Of a DNA stretch of 38,312 nt, positions 12,181-22,377 are shown one piece after another (the stretch's first letter is position 1; every line of letters begins with the position of its first letter). The notes beneath the pieces were generated by a model, which did not search any database, had not been told where the DNA came from, and saw only the letters and a program-made list of their open reading frames with translations. The translations under genes were made by a program, and so were the position numbers. Source of the DNA: Nemertoderma westbladi (taxonomy: Eukaryota; Xenacoelomorpha; Nemertodermatida; Nemertodermatidae); assembly GCA_032718475.1 (NCBI GenBank), contig JAUCBJ010002881.1:1-38312 (forward strand), in the 5' to 3' direction.

Positions 12181-13291
12181 TGTTCGCGCTTTTAGACCTT
12201 TTAGCAGTTTAACCTGCCAATTTAAATGTATTTTTAATTATGAATCGACTTTGCCCGTACCAATTACCTGGTGTACTGAATTTTCATCCGCCGAAGCCAG
12301 TCCGTGCGCGGCGTATGACCCACGGTGTGGGAGACTGGATTCGAGTTCCAGAGAAAGTTATTGCGGTGTACGCTACTTTGTATTATTCGATTGATCGCTA
12401 CTATATAATTTCCGACAACTATATTTACTTTCGGGGAAATATTAACAGTTCCTTTGGGACGTGGCGCTTTAAGTATAAAAACAGAGTTATGACTTACACT
12501 AATCACAACTAGATGGCTATGGAATCTCGTAAATAGCGCATTCTTTAGGAGATGCTTTATTAACCTTCACACGACTTCACACTACTTCACACTAATTTAC
12601 ACTAATTCACACTAATTTGCCGACCGTCACTGATTTTTATCATATATAAGGAAGATTGCAACTGACACACGTAGGGATTATGAAATAGCATTTAATTTAC
12701 ACAAAAACCACTATAATCTTTGAGTCACAGTTGCTACCGGTAAACCCTTCCTCCGCTTACCTCAGTAATCAAGAAAGTTGAGGGGTTTACGATTATTTAT
12801 CGGTATTCTCCAAATATAACATCCATCAATATAAACAGCAAGTAACACAATATAAAACAGCATTAAAACAGTGCGGTGAACAGTCAGTATGTGTTCATGA
12901 AGTTCAGTGATAACAAATGACAAGTGTATGACCAGTATGAATTGTTAATAGATTTACGTCCTTATAACTCCAGCCATCAGATGTTCTTGGGCTAAAGTCT
13001 GAAACGTCCGTACTTAGTACAGAATTCTGAGAGGAATCTAATTCTCAGAAAAACGATAACTGCGCATGCATCAGTTTCCTCAGGTAGGTCTCTACTGGCA
13101 TAACTGGGAAGATTGCTCTGATTGGCTGAATAAGCTCAAACAAAGGAATCTCCACGCACATAAAGAATCAGCTGACAGATTTCGTCATCTTGGTTCTAAT
13201 TTCTGTCCGACGCGTAGTTGAACAATTTTAGGGCTATTTTAGAGTATTCTGCGCATTGTGTAAAAATGACTTGTTATGTCCGCAAAAGCTT
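12181..13291 (+). mobile_element. Unknown insertion inside the LINE, flanked by 10-bp direct repeats
   Basis: TTACAAGTAG occurs at 12171-12180 and again at 13292-13301. Removing 12181-13291 plus one copy rejoins the LINE frame (KLQV then AQNKVVRFI). The left end TGTTCGCGC matches, inverted, the sequence at 1-57. The right end, GTCCGCAAAAGCT, does not form an obvious inverted repeat with it. A 9-10-bp duplication would suit a Mutator-like element, but no transposase is seen. Inside are an ACTTCACACT-type simple repeat (12564-12619) and a tRNA T-arm-like hairpin near 12330-12350. No coding sequence is supported. Confidence 0.65.
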
Positions 13292-13301
13292 TTACAAGTA
13301 G

Positions 13302-13714
13302 CTCAGAATAAAGTAGTACGATTTATTAAAGACTACAAACCTAGGCACCACCTAACTCCAGATAACTTTTCTGAATCTGGACTACTTAACTTAGATAGTA
13401 GAGTTAAGCAGCTACGCCTTAACCATGTGCATAAAGTGTATAATGGTAAATGTCCCAATTACCTAAAACAAAAATTCAACAGAGTACGCGATACACACTC
13501 TTACAGTACCAGAGCTAGTGCTTCAAACTTCTACCTCCCGAATTGTAAATCCTTTGAATCTGATACTTTCTTTTTTAACGGCATTAAAAATTGCAACGCT
13601 CTGCCTAATGAAATTAAAAACCTAGATAATCAACATTCTTTTAAATCTGCTGTTAAATCTCACCTCCGTGTGCAATGTAAAAAAAGGTACAATAGTCCTA
13701 CAGTAAGTTATTAG
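13302..13714 (+). pseudogene. LINE C-terminal domain, downstream of the insertion
   Basis: The reading frame resumes at AQNKVVRFIKDYKPRHHL and runs to CKKRYNSPTVSY and a stop at 13714. It includes LNLDSRVKQLRLNHVHKVYN and FFFNGIKNCNALPNEIKN, which resemble the conserved end of CR1/Jockey-type ORF2 proteins (the W/F-N-x-L-P-x-x-I-K motif). This stretch has no stops, unlike the RT part. It belongs to the element starting at 10655; the codons just before 13302 come from the inserted element. Confidence 0.8.
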
Positions 13715-14099
13715 TTTATTAGTTATTTACTATTTATACTGTAATTACGTTTTATAATAAATTGTTCTGTACATTACATCTTTATCGTTGAGTCGGACAT
13801 TGTCACGCTCTCGGTAAAGTTGTACTCGTATATAGTGTAATTACGTTTTATATTGGTTTTAGGTTAGCGTAGTGTAATATTGTATTTGTAACCAAGTAAC
13901 ATAAAGGACCCCCTTGGAAATAAGCTGCAAAGCTTTAGGGGTAATCCTATATGTTATGTTGGACAATACCTTTATACCGGTACATTGTTTGGTGTATTTG
14001 TTATTGTTTTTACATAATGTATAAATAAATCTATCTATCTATTCTCATCCTAACAGGTGCTAATGGGTCATTGCTATTGTACTGTACAGTAAAGATTCC

Positions 14100-14618
14100 A
14101 TTTATATTTTATACCCCGGCGTATTGGCTTCTTTACATAAGTTAAAAATTTTAACTACGGGAAGCTCCTTGTCGTCCAATTTTAATAGCTTTTGTACGTA
14201 GCGTTTCCTGGCCGTCAAAATCCAATGTAATAATGCAGTGGAATATTAGCCTCCACCAAACATACATCTGAGGGGGGTTTGTATTCGCACAGACAGTAAA
14301 ATTTTTACTCAACGATAATATTGTTTTGTCTATAATATCACTGTTACTATTCAGCCTTGATTCTGACCCGTAGGTGAGTGCTGAAACTACACAAGCCTCA
14401 AAAACTCGCCGTTTCCATAGAAACGGTACTGAGAAGTTATTAGCACAAAAAATACTGAATTTATTAATGTATTCTTCACATCTGGATTTATGTAATTTCA
14501 AAACAGTTATAAGTTTACCATTCGATGTTAAGAGTGAACCTAAGTAAATATAAGAACTGCGCAAGGTAAATTTAACGTTCTGTATAACAAAATGGTAATT
14601 TATCAGAGTTAGTTCCAT
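14100..14618 (-). pseudogene. LINE RT C-terminal fragment (minus strand)
   Basis: The minus-strand frame 14618-14151 encodes SSYIYLGSLLTSNGKLITVL followed by VPFLWKRRVFEACVVSALTY and GSESRLNSN. The Y-L-G-S motif followed by the R-x-V-F-x-A-C ... L-x-Y-G-S-E pattern is the thumb and post-RT region of non-LTR retrotransposons. Neither the palm nor an endonuclease is found in the neighbouring sequence, so this is a truncated copy. It is distinct in sequence from the LINE at 10655-14041. The lower boundary is approximate. Confidence 0.65.
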
Positions 14619-14670
14619 TTATCCTAGTAGATACACCCTGGTTAGTTCAAAGTATTCGTGCCGAAACGAA

Positions 14671-14741
14671 CTCCCATGCGGGGATCGAACCCACGACATC
14701 TGGACAGATGTGAATTCAATGCAACCACTTCACCAAGGTAT
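14671..14741 (-). other. tRNA-like sequence (pseudo-tRNA or SINE head)
   Basis: The minus strand carries an A-box-like TGGTGAAGTGGTTGC (14721-14735) and, about 30 bases on, a B box GGTTCGATCCC (14681-14691), the usual RNA polymerase III spacing. The T arm folds well (GTGGG, loop, CCCGC). The expected acceptor stem does not: ATGGGAG on the 3' side has no partner on the 5' side, and the anticodon stem-loop is irregular. A decayed tRNA or the head of a tRNA-derived SINE is therefore more likely than a working tRNA. Confidence 0.5.
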
Positions 14742-15409
14742 TGGTGATGATGGTGGGGTAATAAAAATTACAAATGTTTATTTATTACGGTTGCCATGGA
14801 AATAAACAAAAAAAATAGTTATCATCATAAAATTATGTATCCAACCAAATGTAGTGCAAATGAGAAATGTAAATCATTTTCTGGAAATCTCCACTACAAT
14901 TAATTGTTTAAGGGTTATATAATTATATCTTTTTAATCCGGTCGCATGAAAACGTCCGCAAATGGTCGCATGTTGGAATTTACATATGGCTAGCACTTTT
15001 TCTTGCAAAGTGAACCAAATGGCCAAAGGAAACGTTCGTACAAATTTTCGTATTACAGAAATCCGCCATTAGCAGCTTAGTGTTAATTGTCACCTTGGTA
15101 ATCTTCCTACAATAGGCAATACAGCCCTACACCCTACCTGCTAATCTACTAACCAACTCCTATTGAGCTGTCTGCAGTACTGCAGTATTCCTGTAATCAG
15201 GCAATTGTACCTACACTGAGCCTACACATTCAATACTCAGATACTGCACTGCTGCAATGCCGTTATTTAACTACCCCTGTCAGCCTGTACCCGGTATGTT
15301 TCTCAAAATAATTAATATTGAATTGATGGAAGGATGACCGCCGATTCTTACGAAGTGAACGAATCTACAGATAGGCCTACGGCGCTGTTTGCTACCGGTA
15401 ATTCGCCGA
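14742..15409. other. Upstream region of the host gene, no gene seen
   Basis: Mixed AT-rich sequence followed, from about 15060, by sequence rich in CTGCAGTACTGCAG-type palindromes and CCTAC words. It should contain the promoter and 5' UTR of the gene starting at 15410, but I could identify no convincing TATA box or initiator. Confidence 0.35.
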
Positions 15410-15544
15410 ATGGAGCTGCTCGGGGAGTATGGTATAGACCCACAAGTGACTTTCTTACTGGCCGCAGAGTTACGTGAAAATAATACCGAACGCTTTCTAG
15501 AAATATATGACAACATTATTGTGAGAACTCTAACTCTCCGCCAG
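15410..15544 (+). CDS. Unrecognised host gene, exon 1 (possible first coding exon)
   Basis: ATG at 15410 opens 45 codons (MELLGEYGIDPQVTFLL ... RTLTLRQ) ending exactly at CAG|GTATGT, a strong donor, in phase 0. The peptide is charged and probably helical. The frame is open seven codons upstream of the ATG, so an upstream exon cannot be fully excluded, but no acceptor is obvious there. After the donor the frame runs on only through low-complexity intron sequence. What makes this exon credible is that four further exons downstream on the same strand join it in a consistent reading phase. Product unknown: I recognise no domain. Confidence 0.6.
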
Positions 15545-16902
15545 GTATGTCAGTACTGCAGTAGGCCTACCGGTATGTCTCGAGATCTCTGGAACTACCG
15601 GTACAAACTTGGCAGCTTGGTTGGTGGCTCTGGCCTACAGCCTACAAGGCTAGATATCTGGGCTGGGCTGCGCTGCCTGGGCCTAGCTGCCTAGGTGCTA
15701 GGTTAGTCAGTCAGTGTCAGTAGGTGGTAGGTAGACAGGTAGTGGGGAGGTACCGGTACACATTCTGACATAGTACAACCATGGCCTACTATATACAGAT
15801 ATATACAGATATAGTAGGCCATGGTACAACAATCTGGCAGTACTGCAGTAGGCTGGTAGGTCAGTAGGTAGATAGAAGTCAGATATCTGGATATCAGGAT
15901 ATAGCATATAGCCTAAGCCTACTGGCCTATATATCAGTAGGCCCTCAGCTGGCCCTATACAGCTATACAGCTATATACTGTATACGGTAATATCTGATTA
16001 TATTAATTTTTATTTATTTATTTCTGTATTTATTGACAGATTGACCTGACAGCGAGATAAAACATAAATATTTATAATAGGGCACCGTCACTGTCGAGTG
16101 TCGACAGGTCTAACAGTCAACAGTCTCTCAACAGCTCTAAATAACATACCGACAGCCGACAGGCGGCAGTCCGGTAATAGGCTACAGTAATAACTAATTT
16201 TATAACTTTACTTTATAACTAAATTCGTGCTCCCCTAACTGAAACTGACTTGCTGACTTAACGCAACGTCCTAGTTCAACTGCAGAACTGGTAGCGATGT
16301 GTAGCCGAGGCGGAACCGGGATAGTGCTATCACTGATATCCGCACCCGGTGCTCTTCTGCTCTTCATTCAGTCATTGCGGTACGAGTTACAACGATTGAA
16401 TTACGGTTAGACGGTAGGCTGGACGGGTTACAGGGTTAGTCAGTTAGTGAGGGGTTAGGTATGCAACAGGCAAACAGGTAGAAGCGGCGTTTCGTGGAAC
16501 TCTCAGCACCAGACCGAAGGGACCTTTTGATAACTTCAATTGAAGCAACTGCCGGGCCGGATCGTTGGGGATTGAAAGCAGGTTCTCTATCCTACTGCCC
16601 TATGCTGATCCCATCCGAGTTTGTGTTAGTTTGCAGCAACAGTACATGACGTAGAATAATAGGGAATTTTTGCTTGTGGATGTCGGTATTTTCTAACATA
16701 TAGTACAGGAAGTGGCGCGGACTGGTGGCTGAATACCAGATTCAATAAGGAGCATATCTCTACACACCTTTGAGCCCCTATTGTTTTATTGAAAAATCTA
16801 ACATCAGAACATGGTAAATTTTAAAATTAGGTGGGGTCATTAGGCCTATACCGGTAGGCCTACCCCGACAGGCCTATAATTTTTGCTATCTTTATAATTC
16901 AG
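15545..16902 (+). other. Intron 1 of the host gene
   Basis: 1358 bp, GTATGT to TTCAG. The first 450 bp are rich in CAGTACTGCAGTAGGC, CCGGTA, AGGCCTA and GATATC words, with a 17-bp perfect hairpin at 15778-15825. The rest is AT-rich or mixed, with no transposon or coding motif seen. AGGCCTA/CCGGTA words return at 16842-16880, just before the acceptor. Confidence 0.55.
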
Positions 16903-17038
16903 GTTGATATTCTGAAAGAAGTGGCGAGGAATTGGGCGGAGCTGTCAGATTCCGAGTTCAAATCGCTTTCTCATCGGTTCCCAGACGGCAGTGACGACGT
17001 AGCCACTCGTTTAGTGGAGGATTATTCTAGTGGACGAG
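16903..17038 (+). CDS. Unrecognised host gene, exon 2
   Basis: After TATAATTCAG the frame encodes VDILKEVARNWAELSDSEF and continues to RLVEDYSSGR plus one base, then GAG|GTACTG. The exon is 136 nt: it enters in phase 0, matching exon 1, and leaves in phase 1, matching exon 3. The peptide is amphipathic and helical in character, with no repeats and normal codon variety, unlike the surrounding low-complexity frames. The donor is weaker than the others (GTACTG instead of GTAAGT). Product unknown. Confidence 0.6.
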
Positions 17039-17640
17039 GTACTGTATTGTAGTATATAGGCCTATTTCTATGGATTCATTTTCAACTCTCCATCGTCGTT
17101 AAACAACCATACTATCAGTATTTGTTGTAATTTATAATTATTTTTCCGCCGCTTAAACTATACTACTACTACTAGGTCGAGCGAACTCGGACAGTGGAAA
17201 TGAGATCCTTCCAGTTGATTGTGTGGTTGTGTGTGGTTGATACGGGTGGTAATAGTACTAGGGATGTGGTGAATGTCCGCATCCGCGGATATTCGCATCC
17301 GCACCCCTGGCGCGGTGCGGATGTTACATGCACTATCTACGCATCCTGTCTGCGCATATCCAACAATAACCACTCAATTTAAAAAAATTATATAATAATT
17401 ACTTTTTTATCTTAAACTTCTTTTGCTTCTTATCTTTAAAATTTTCAAAATATAAAATAATCAAAATTATTTCTTGCTAGATAACTAGAAGTACGAAGTA
17501 AATGCATTAGGTCCGGGTGTATTAAGGATAAGCGCTGGTAGCAATAATTTTGTTTGTTAGATTATTGGGAAAGAATATTTATAGAAGATTGGAATATTAA
17601 AATGCTGGTGTAATCTTTATGTAGAAGGGAGGCCAGACAA
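17039..17640 (+). other. Intron 2, first part, no gene seen
   Basis: AT-rich intron sequence with a short TAC repeat at about 17159 and a GC-rich stretch of overlapping CATCCGC words at 17278-17330. The short open frames here show no recognisable motif. Confidence 0.5.
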
Positions 17641-18618
17641 AAATATGTATGTTCTAATAGACATCCGCTAAGGACTGCTCTACTGGGGTGACAGCTATAC
17701 TACAGGTGGTATCGCATTCCTGCCGTAGTGGTAGCTGGATCTGGGGACCCTGGCCTGACCTTACAGCTTAAATTCCACCTACTGGCTCCAGTAGTCGAGG
17801 AAATCCTGCCAAGTACCTAACTGATCTAGACTTTGCTGATGACTTAGGAGTACTCTCAGAATCACTAGAGGGAGCCCTACGGCTCCTCAGCTCATTAGTG
17901 TCATGTAGTGCTCTTCTAGTGTTGGTCTTTTTATTAACTCCAGAAAGACCAAAATTTTGACAGTTAGCTTTGGAAGTCCTCAGCAAGTCTCTGATCGGTT
18001 GAGCATAAGCTCAAAAGATGGTATGCTTGAGCATGTGGACGACTTCTGTTACCTGGGATCATGGATCCGGAAGTCAGGTGAGGACCTTCGAATACGTAAG
18101 GGAAAGGCATGGGCAGCCTTGAATAGGCTTTCCAGGATTTGGAAGTCACCGAGAATTAATCGGAAACTTAAGGTCCGATTATTTAGAGCAGCAGTAGTTC
18201 CAGTACTCCTCTACGGGAGTCCATGCTGGGCTCCAACTGCTGAGGACACCCAATCTCTGGATGGCACATTCACAAGAATGCTACGCCGGGTTCATTGTGT
18301 CAAGTACAATGCACACATCTCCAACCAGACACTATGTAACATTGGAGGTGTCTCATTGGTTCCCCCAAGCTTGACACTAGAACAAAATCGCCTCCGCTTT
18401 GCAGGACATTGCTTTCGCCGTGAGGACCAGCCAGTGCATAATCTTGTACTTTGGCAGCCTCATGGCGTAAATAAGCATGGTGGACAGCCCATGAATTTCT
18501 TGAGACGCATCTTAAAGGACATTGGCCTTGAAGATGCGGATGATCTAGCAAATGTCATGGGTCATAGGGAGTTGTGGCGGCGCAATTTTGTCGACAAGCT
18601 GGTACAGCATCCTTAAAA
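17640..18618 (+). pseudogene. LINE reverse transcriptase fragment within intron 2
   Basis: From about 17795 the plus strand encodes YLTDLDFADDLGVLSESLEG, which holds the catalytic F-A-D-D, then frameshifts into TVSFGSPQQVSDRL. The open frame 17957-18616 continues with DDFCYLGSWIRKSGEDLRIR, RLFRAAVVPVLLYGSPCW, NRLRFAGHCFRR and ends NFVDKLVQHP-stop. The Y-L-G-S-W and L-Y-G motifs are typical of the RT thumb and C-terminus of non-LTR elements. The N-terminal half and endonuclease are missing. The 219-codon frame is intact, so an annotation pipeline could mistake it for a gene. Part of its 3' end recurs at 34954-35013. Confidence 0.75.
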
Positions 18619-19093
18619 ACGCATTCTTAAGCATGCCGATCCTAGTAGTAGTCCCCCTAAATACTCACCATTATGTAACCGAATTGTCATTGGGCCATAG
18701 ACCTTAGTAATTACAATATCATTAAGTATACCCAACTGCAGCCATATTTATTAACTACTGTGGCCTTGTAGGATTCAGGCTTGTAGTAGCTGAGTGCTAC
18801 TGAACAGTGAACACTGAACGTGACTGCTACGATATATGCGTGGCAGATTTGCGAACAATAGTATATACGTATATACGTATACGTAGTATATGCCTGCCAA
18901 CGCCAAGTTTTATCTAACAAACAGGTAAATAACAACGTGGGAGAAGATGCCCTCCAGCTGCAGACTGGGGAATTGTATACGGCTCTGTGTATTATGTTGT
19001 ACAAGATATGGGTGGTGGGATGGGTTGGATGTCTATCTCACCCTGTGAGGGACAGAAATTTATTTTTATATATTAACTTTTGTTTTTTTGTAG
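18619..19093 (+). other. Intron 2, last part
   Basis: No gene is seen. It contains an AT-rich self-complementary stretch (TATATACGTATATACGTATA, about 18859-18885) and ends in a strong acceptor: TATTAAC branch-like word, a long T tract and TTTGTAG. Confidence 0.5.
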
Positions 19094-19206
19094 AGGATTT
19101 ATTTCCCGACTATTTCGTACGATTTGTACCCAACCATGGGAGTAGAGGAGAAATCAACCGCGATTTAGCAATCTCATCTCTCCAACCAGTAGAGTCGGGT
19201 CTCCAG
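19094..19206 (+). CDS. Unrecognised host gene, exon 3
   Basis: The first two bases complete the codon split from exon 2 (giving Glu), then 37 codons read DLFPDYFVRFVPNHGSRGE ... SSLQPVESGLQ and end at CAG|GTAAGG in phase 0. The acceptor is the best in the gene: a branch-like TATTAAC followed by a T-rich tract. An upstream in-frame extension exists but reads into the poly-T tract and is not plausible as protein. Product unknown. The next exon lies 15.4 kb away across a transposon-filled intron. Confidence 0.6.
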
Positions 19207-19634
19207 GTAAGGAAGCGTGTATGATAATGTTTTATTTCAAGGTTCATCGAATATCAATGTTATATATCCGGTCGGATATCCGTCGGACTCTTTCCGGAAG
19301 TCCGGGCCTGATATGAAACCTCACTGAACGGACTTTTTTTTTAAATGTGTTTTTGTTGTTATTATTTTTTTAATCGTCATTTACTTTATATCTAACTTTT
19401 GCCCTACGAGAGGAAATACAATATCTTCCATTTCATCCTATCAATTTCTATATTGGAAATATAAAACACCAAATATCCGGCATTTTGTAATGTGTAATAT
19501 ACACATGTAATATACATGTGTAATAGCAACAAAATGTTATCATTCCTTGTCGGAGCGGCCGGAGCATTGAATTTCAGATTTGATCTCAGTTAAGAAAAGC
19601 GTCCAATAAGTAATTTGGGGGTGTAATCGCTACG
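19207..19634 (+). other. Intron 3, first part
   Basis: No gene is seen. It has a perfect 9-bp hairpin (ACACATGTA, loop ATA, TACATGTGT) at 19501-19521 and GGATATCCG-type words at 19270-19310. The intron itself runs from 19207 to 34606. Confidence 0.5.
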
Positions 19635-21519
19635 CCGACAACAGGCAACCGACAGCGGGCAACCGACAGCAGTCAACCGACACCAGGCTACCGACAGCAG
19701 GCTACCGACAGCAGTCAACCGACACCAGGCTACCGACAGCGGGCAACCGACAGCAGGCTACCGACAGCAGTCAGCCGACAGCAGGCTACCGACAGCGGGC
19801 AACCGACAGCAGGATACCGACAGCAGGCTACCGACAGCAGTCAACCGACACCAGGCTACCGACAGCGGGCAACCGACAGCAGGCTACCGACAGCGGGCAA
19901 CCGACAGCAGTCAACCGACACCAGGCTACCGACAGCAGGCTACCGACAGCAGTCAACCGACACCAGGCTACCGACAGCGGGCAACCGACAGCAGGCTACC
20001 GACAGCAATCAACCGACACCAGGCTACCGACAGCGGGCAACCGACAGCAGTCAACCGACATCAGGCTACCGACAGCGGGCAACCGACAGCAGGCTACCGA
20101 CAGCAGGCTACCGACAGCAGTCAACCGACACCAGGCTACCGACAGCGGGCAACCGACAGCAGGCTACCGACAGCAGGCTACCGACAGCAGTCAACCGACA
20201 CCAGGCTACCGACAGCGGGCAACCGACAGCAGGCTACCGACAGCAGTCAACCGACAGCAGGCTACCGACAGCGGGCAACCGACAGCAGGCTACCGACAGC
20301 GGGCAACCGACAGCAGGCAACCGACAGCGGGCAACCGACAGCAGGCTACCGACAGCAGTCAACCGACACCAGGCTACCGACAGCGGGCAACCTTCAGCAG
20401 GCTACCGACAGCAGTCAGCCGATACCAGGCTACCGACAGCAGGCTACCAACAGCAGGCAACCGACAGCGGGCTAACAACGACTGTGGGCAACCGACGGCG
20501 GGCAACCGACAGCAGTCAACCGACACCAGGCTACCGACAGCAGGCTACCGACAGCAGTCAACCGACACCAGGCTACCGACAGCGGGCAACCGACAGCAGG
20601 CTACCGACAGCAGGCTACCGACAGCGGGCTAACGACTGTGGGCAACCGACACCGGGCAACCGACAGCAGTCAACCGACACCAGGCTACCGACAGCGGGCA
20701 ACCGACAGCAGGCTACCGACAGCGGGCTAACGACTGTGGGCAACCGACAGCGGGCAACCGACAGCAGTCAACCGACACCAGGCTACCGACAGCGGGCAAC
20801 CGACAGCGGGCTACCGACAGCAGGCTACCGACAGCGGGCAACCGACAGTAGGCTACCGACAGCAGGCAACCGACAGCGGGCTAACGACAGCGGGCAACCG
20901 ACTGCGGGCAACCGACAGCAGCCAACCGACAGCAGTCAACCGACAGCAGTCAACCGACAGCAGTCAACCGACAGCAGTCAACCGACAGCAGGCAACCGAC
21001 AGCAGTCAACCGACAGCAGTCAACCGACAGCAATCAACCGACACCAGTCAACCGACAGCAGGCAACCGACAGCAGGCAACCGACAGCAGTCAACCGCCGA
21101 CAGCGGGCTACCGACAGCAGGCAACCAACAGCAGGCAACCGACAGCAGTCAACCGACAGCACGCAACCGACAGCAGGCAACCGACAGCAGGCTACCGACA
21201 GCAGGCAACCGACAGCGGGCTAACGACTGTGGGCAACCAACAGCAGGCTACCGACAGCAGGCAACCGACAGCGGGCTAACGACTGTGGGCAACCGACAGC
21301 GGGCAACCGACAGCGGGCAACCGACAGCGGGCAACCGACAGCGGGCAACCGACAGCGGGCAACCGACAGCAGGCAACCGACAGCAGTCAACCGACAGCGG
21401 GCTACCGACAGCAGGCAACCAACAGCAGTCAACCGACAGCACGCAACCGATAGCAGGCAACCGACAGCAGGCAACCGACAGCAGTCAACCTACAGCAGAC
21501 AACCGACAGCAGGCAACCG
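19635..21519. repeat. 14-bp minisatellite, about 135 units
   Basis: The unit is GACAGCAGGCTACC, with variants GACAGCGGGCAACC, GACAGCAGTCAACC and GACACCAGGCTACC. Variants alternate in semi-regular threes, suggesting a 42-bp higher-order unit in the first half. The second half is more uniform CAACC. Three units equal 14 codons and most units lack stops, so a 367-codon frame from 20484 stays open, encoding a repetitive Q/T/D/S/R/G peptide. The frame has no splice context and only rotates the repeat, so it is not called as a gene. Confidence 0.92.
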
Positions 21520-22215
21520 TTATAAACGTTAAGAGAAAGGAACAGGTTACAGTGGCAAGTTATTATAACGCAAACCTCAAAATGTAATGAAGTGAAGAGT
21601 GCAGCAGCGCCCAGCTTCATTGTTGTTTGTGGTAACCGGTTGTCTGCTGTCGATTGTAGGCGTAGCTTAGGATTGATTATGATTGACTCTTTAACTTCCG
21701 AACTAAACGTGAATACAAAATAACTAAAGAGCTAATTATTATAGAGTTATGCTCAGCTTGATATTTTCAAGTTAAGTTGAAGTGAACTTCCTACATGAAC
21801 TTAATGAAATAATTTAATAATCATCATTAGCGGAGGTGAATAATTAGCCCCTTTTAGTTACGCGTGACATGTCCCATCCGTCTGTTGTTGATCTGCCAAT
21901 CATTAATTAAATGGAATTCCCCCTTCCTCCCTATGTTTGGGCCAATTAGGAATGTTTGCTTTATCAATTTATGATCAATAGAGTGATTGCAGGACAGCTT
22001 CATTTAATAGATTGTTTAACAACGGTATTTCTTACTATTTTATTAGTTCTATTAGTTTATTCTTATAGATTGAGGTTTTTTTATTGCTTTAATTTAATTT
22101 TGAAACTGTTAAATTTTGGAAGATGATGTATCTGAACATATTTAAAATAACAAATAACAATTTACACTAAGTCTACTAGCTTAGTTATTAGGCAGGTTAT
22201 TACGACATTAGGTTA
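21520..22215. other. AT-rich intron spacer, no gene seen
   Basis: Ordinary AT-rich sequence between two minisatellites within intron 3. No motif, long frame or inverted repeat was recognised. Confidence 0.5.
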
Positions 22216-22377
22216 TTACATTCAATGTACAGCACAGCTATATGTACATTCAATGTACTGAACAGCTATATGTACATGCGATGTACTGCATAGCTATATG
22301 TACATGCGATGTACAGCACAGTTATATGTACATTCAATGTGCTGCACAGCTATATGTACATGCGATGTACTGTACAG
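22216..22377. repeat. 28-bp minisatellite, left block
   Basis: Units of the type CTATATGTACATGCGATGTACTGCACAG (28 bp), several carrying TTCAATG in place of TGCGATG. The block ends in CTGTACAG at 22370-22377, one copy of the 8-bp duplication of the palindromic element that follows, and the array resumes in register at 23788. Confidence 0.9.

Larger units (their letters stand above)
10655..14041 (+). mobile_element. LINE (non-LTR retrotransposon), 5'-truncated, decayed, interrupted
   Basis: This plus-strand LINE lacks its endonuclease. It starts in the linker before the reverse transcriptase, runs through RT and the C-terminal domain, and has a 3' UTR from about 13715 ending in AATAAATCTATCTATCTATT, a microsatellite tail as in many LINEs. 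Near 13912-13950 the UTR has a stem-loop (CCCC pairing with GGGG, inner AAGCT pairing with AGCTT) of the kind RT uses for 3' recognition. An unrelated insertion occupies 12181-13291. Motif order and C-terminal sequence resemble the CR1/Jockey group, which is my inference. Confidence 0.8.

Noticed and set aside
12320-12360. tRNA gene suggested by the CTGGA-TTCGAGT-TCCAG arm
   Set aside because: No A box or acceptor stem is found at the right distance.
12240-12512. 90- and 80-codon frames on opposite strands in the unknown insertion
   Set aside because: They overlap each other, show no transposase motif and look like chance frames.
12181-13291. Helitron
   Set aside because: No TC...CTRR ends and no insertion between A and T; a 10-bp duplication is not made by Helitrons.
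20484-21587. 367-codon Q/T/D/S/R/G-rich frame
   Set aside because: It is 14-bp minisatellite sequence; its openness follows from the lack of stops in the unit, and it lies within an intron of the gene model.
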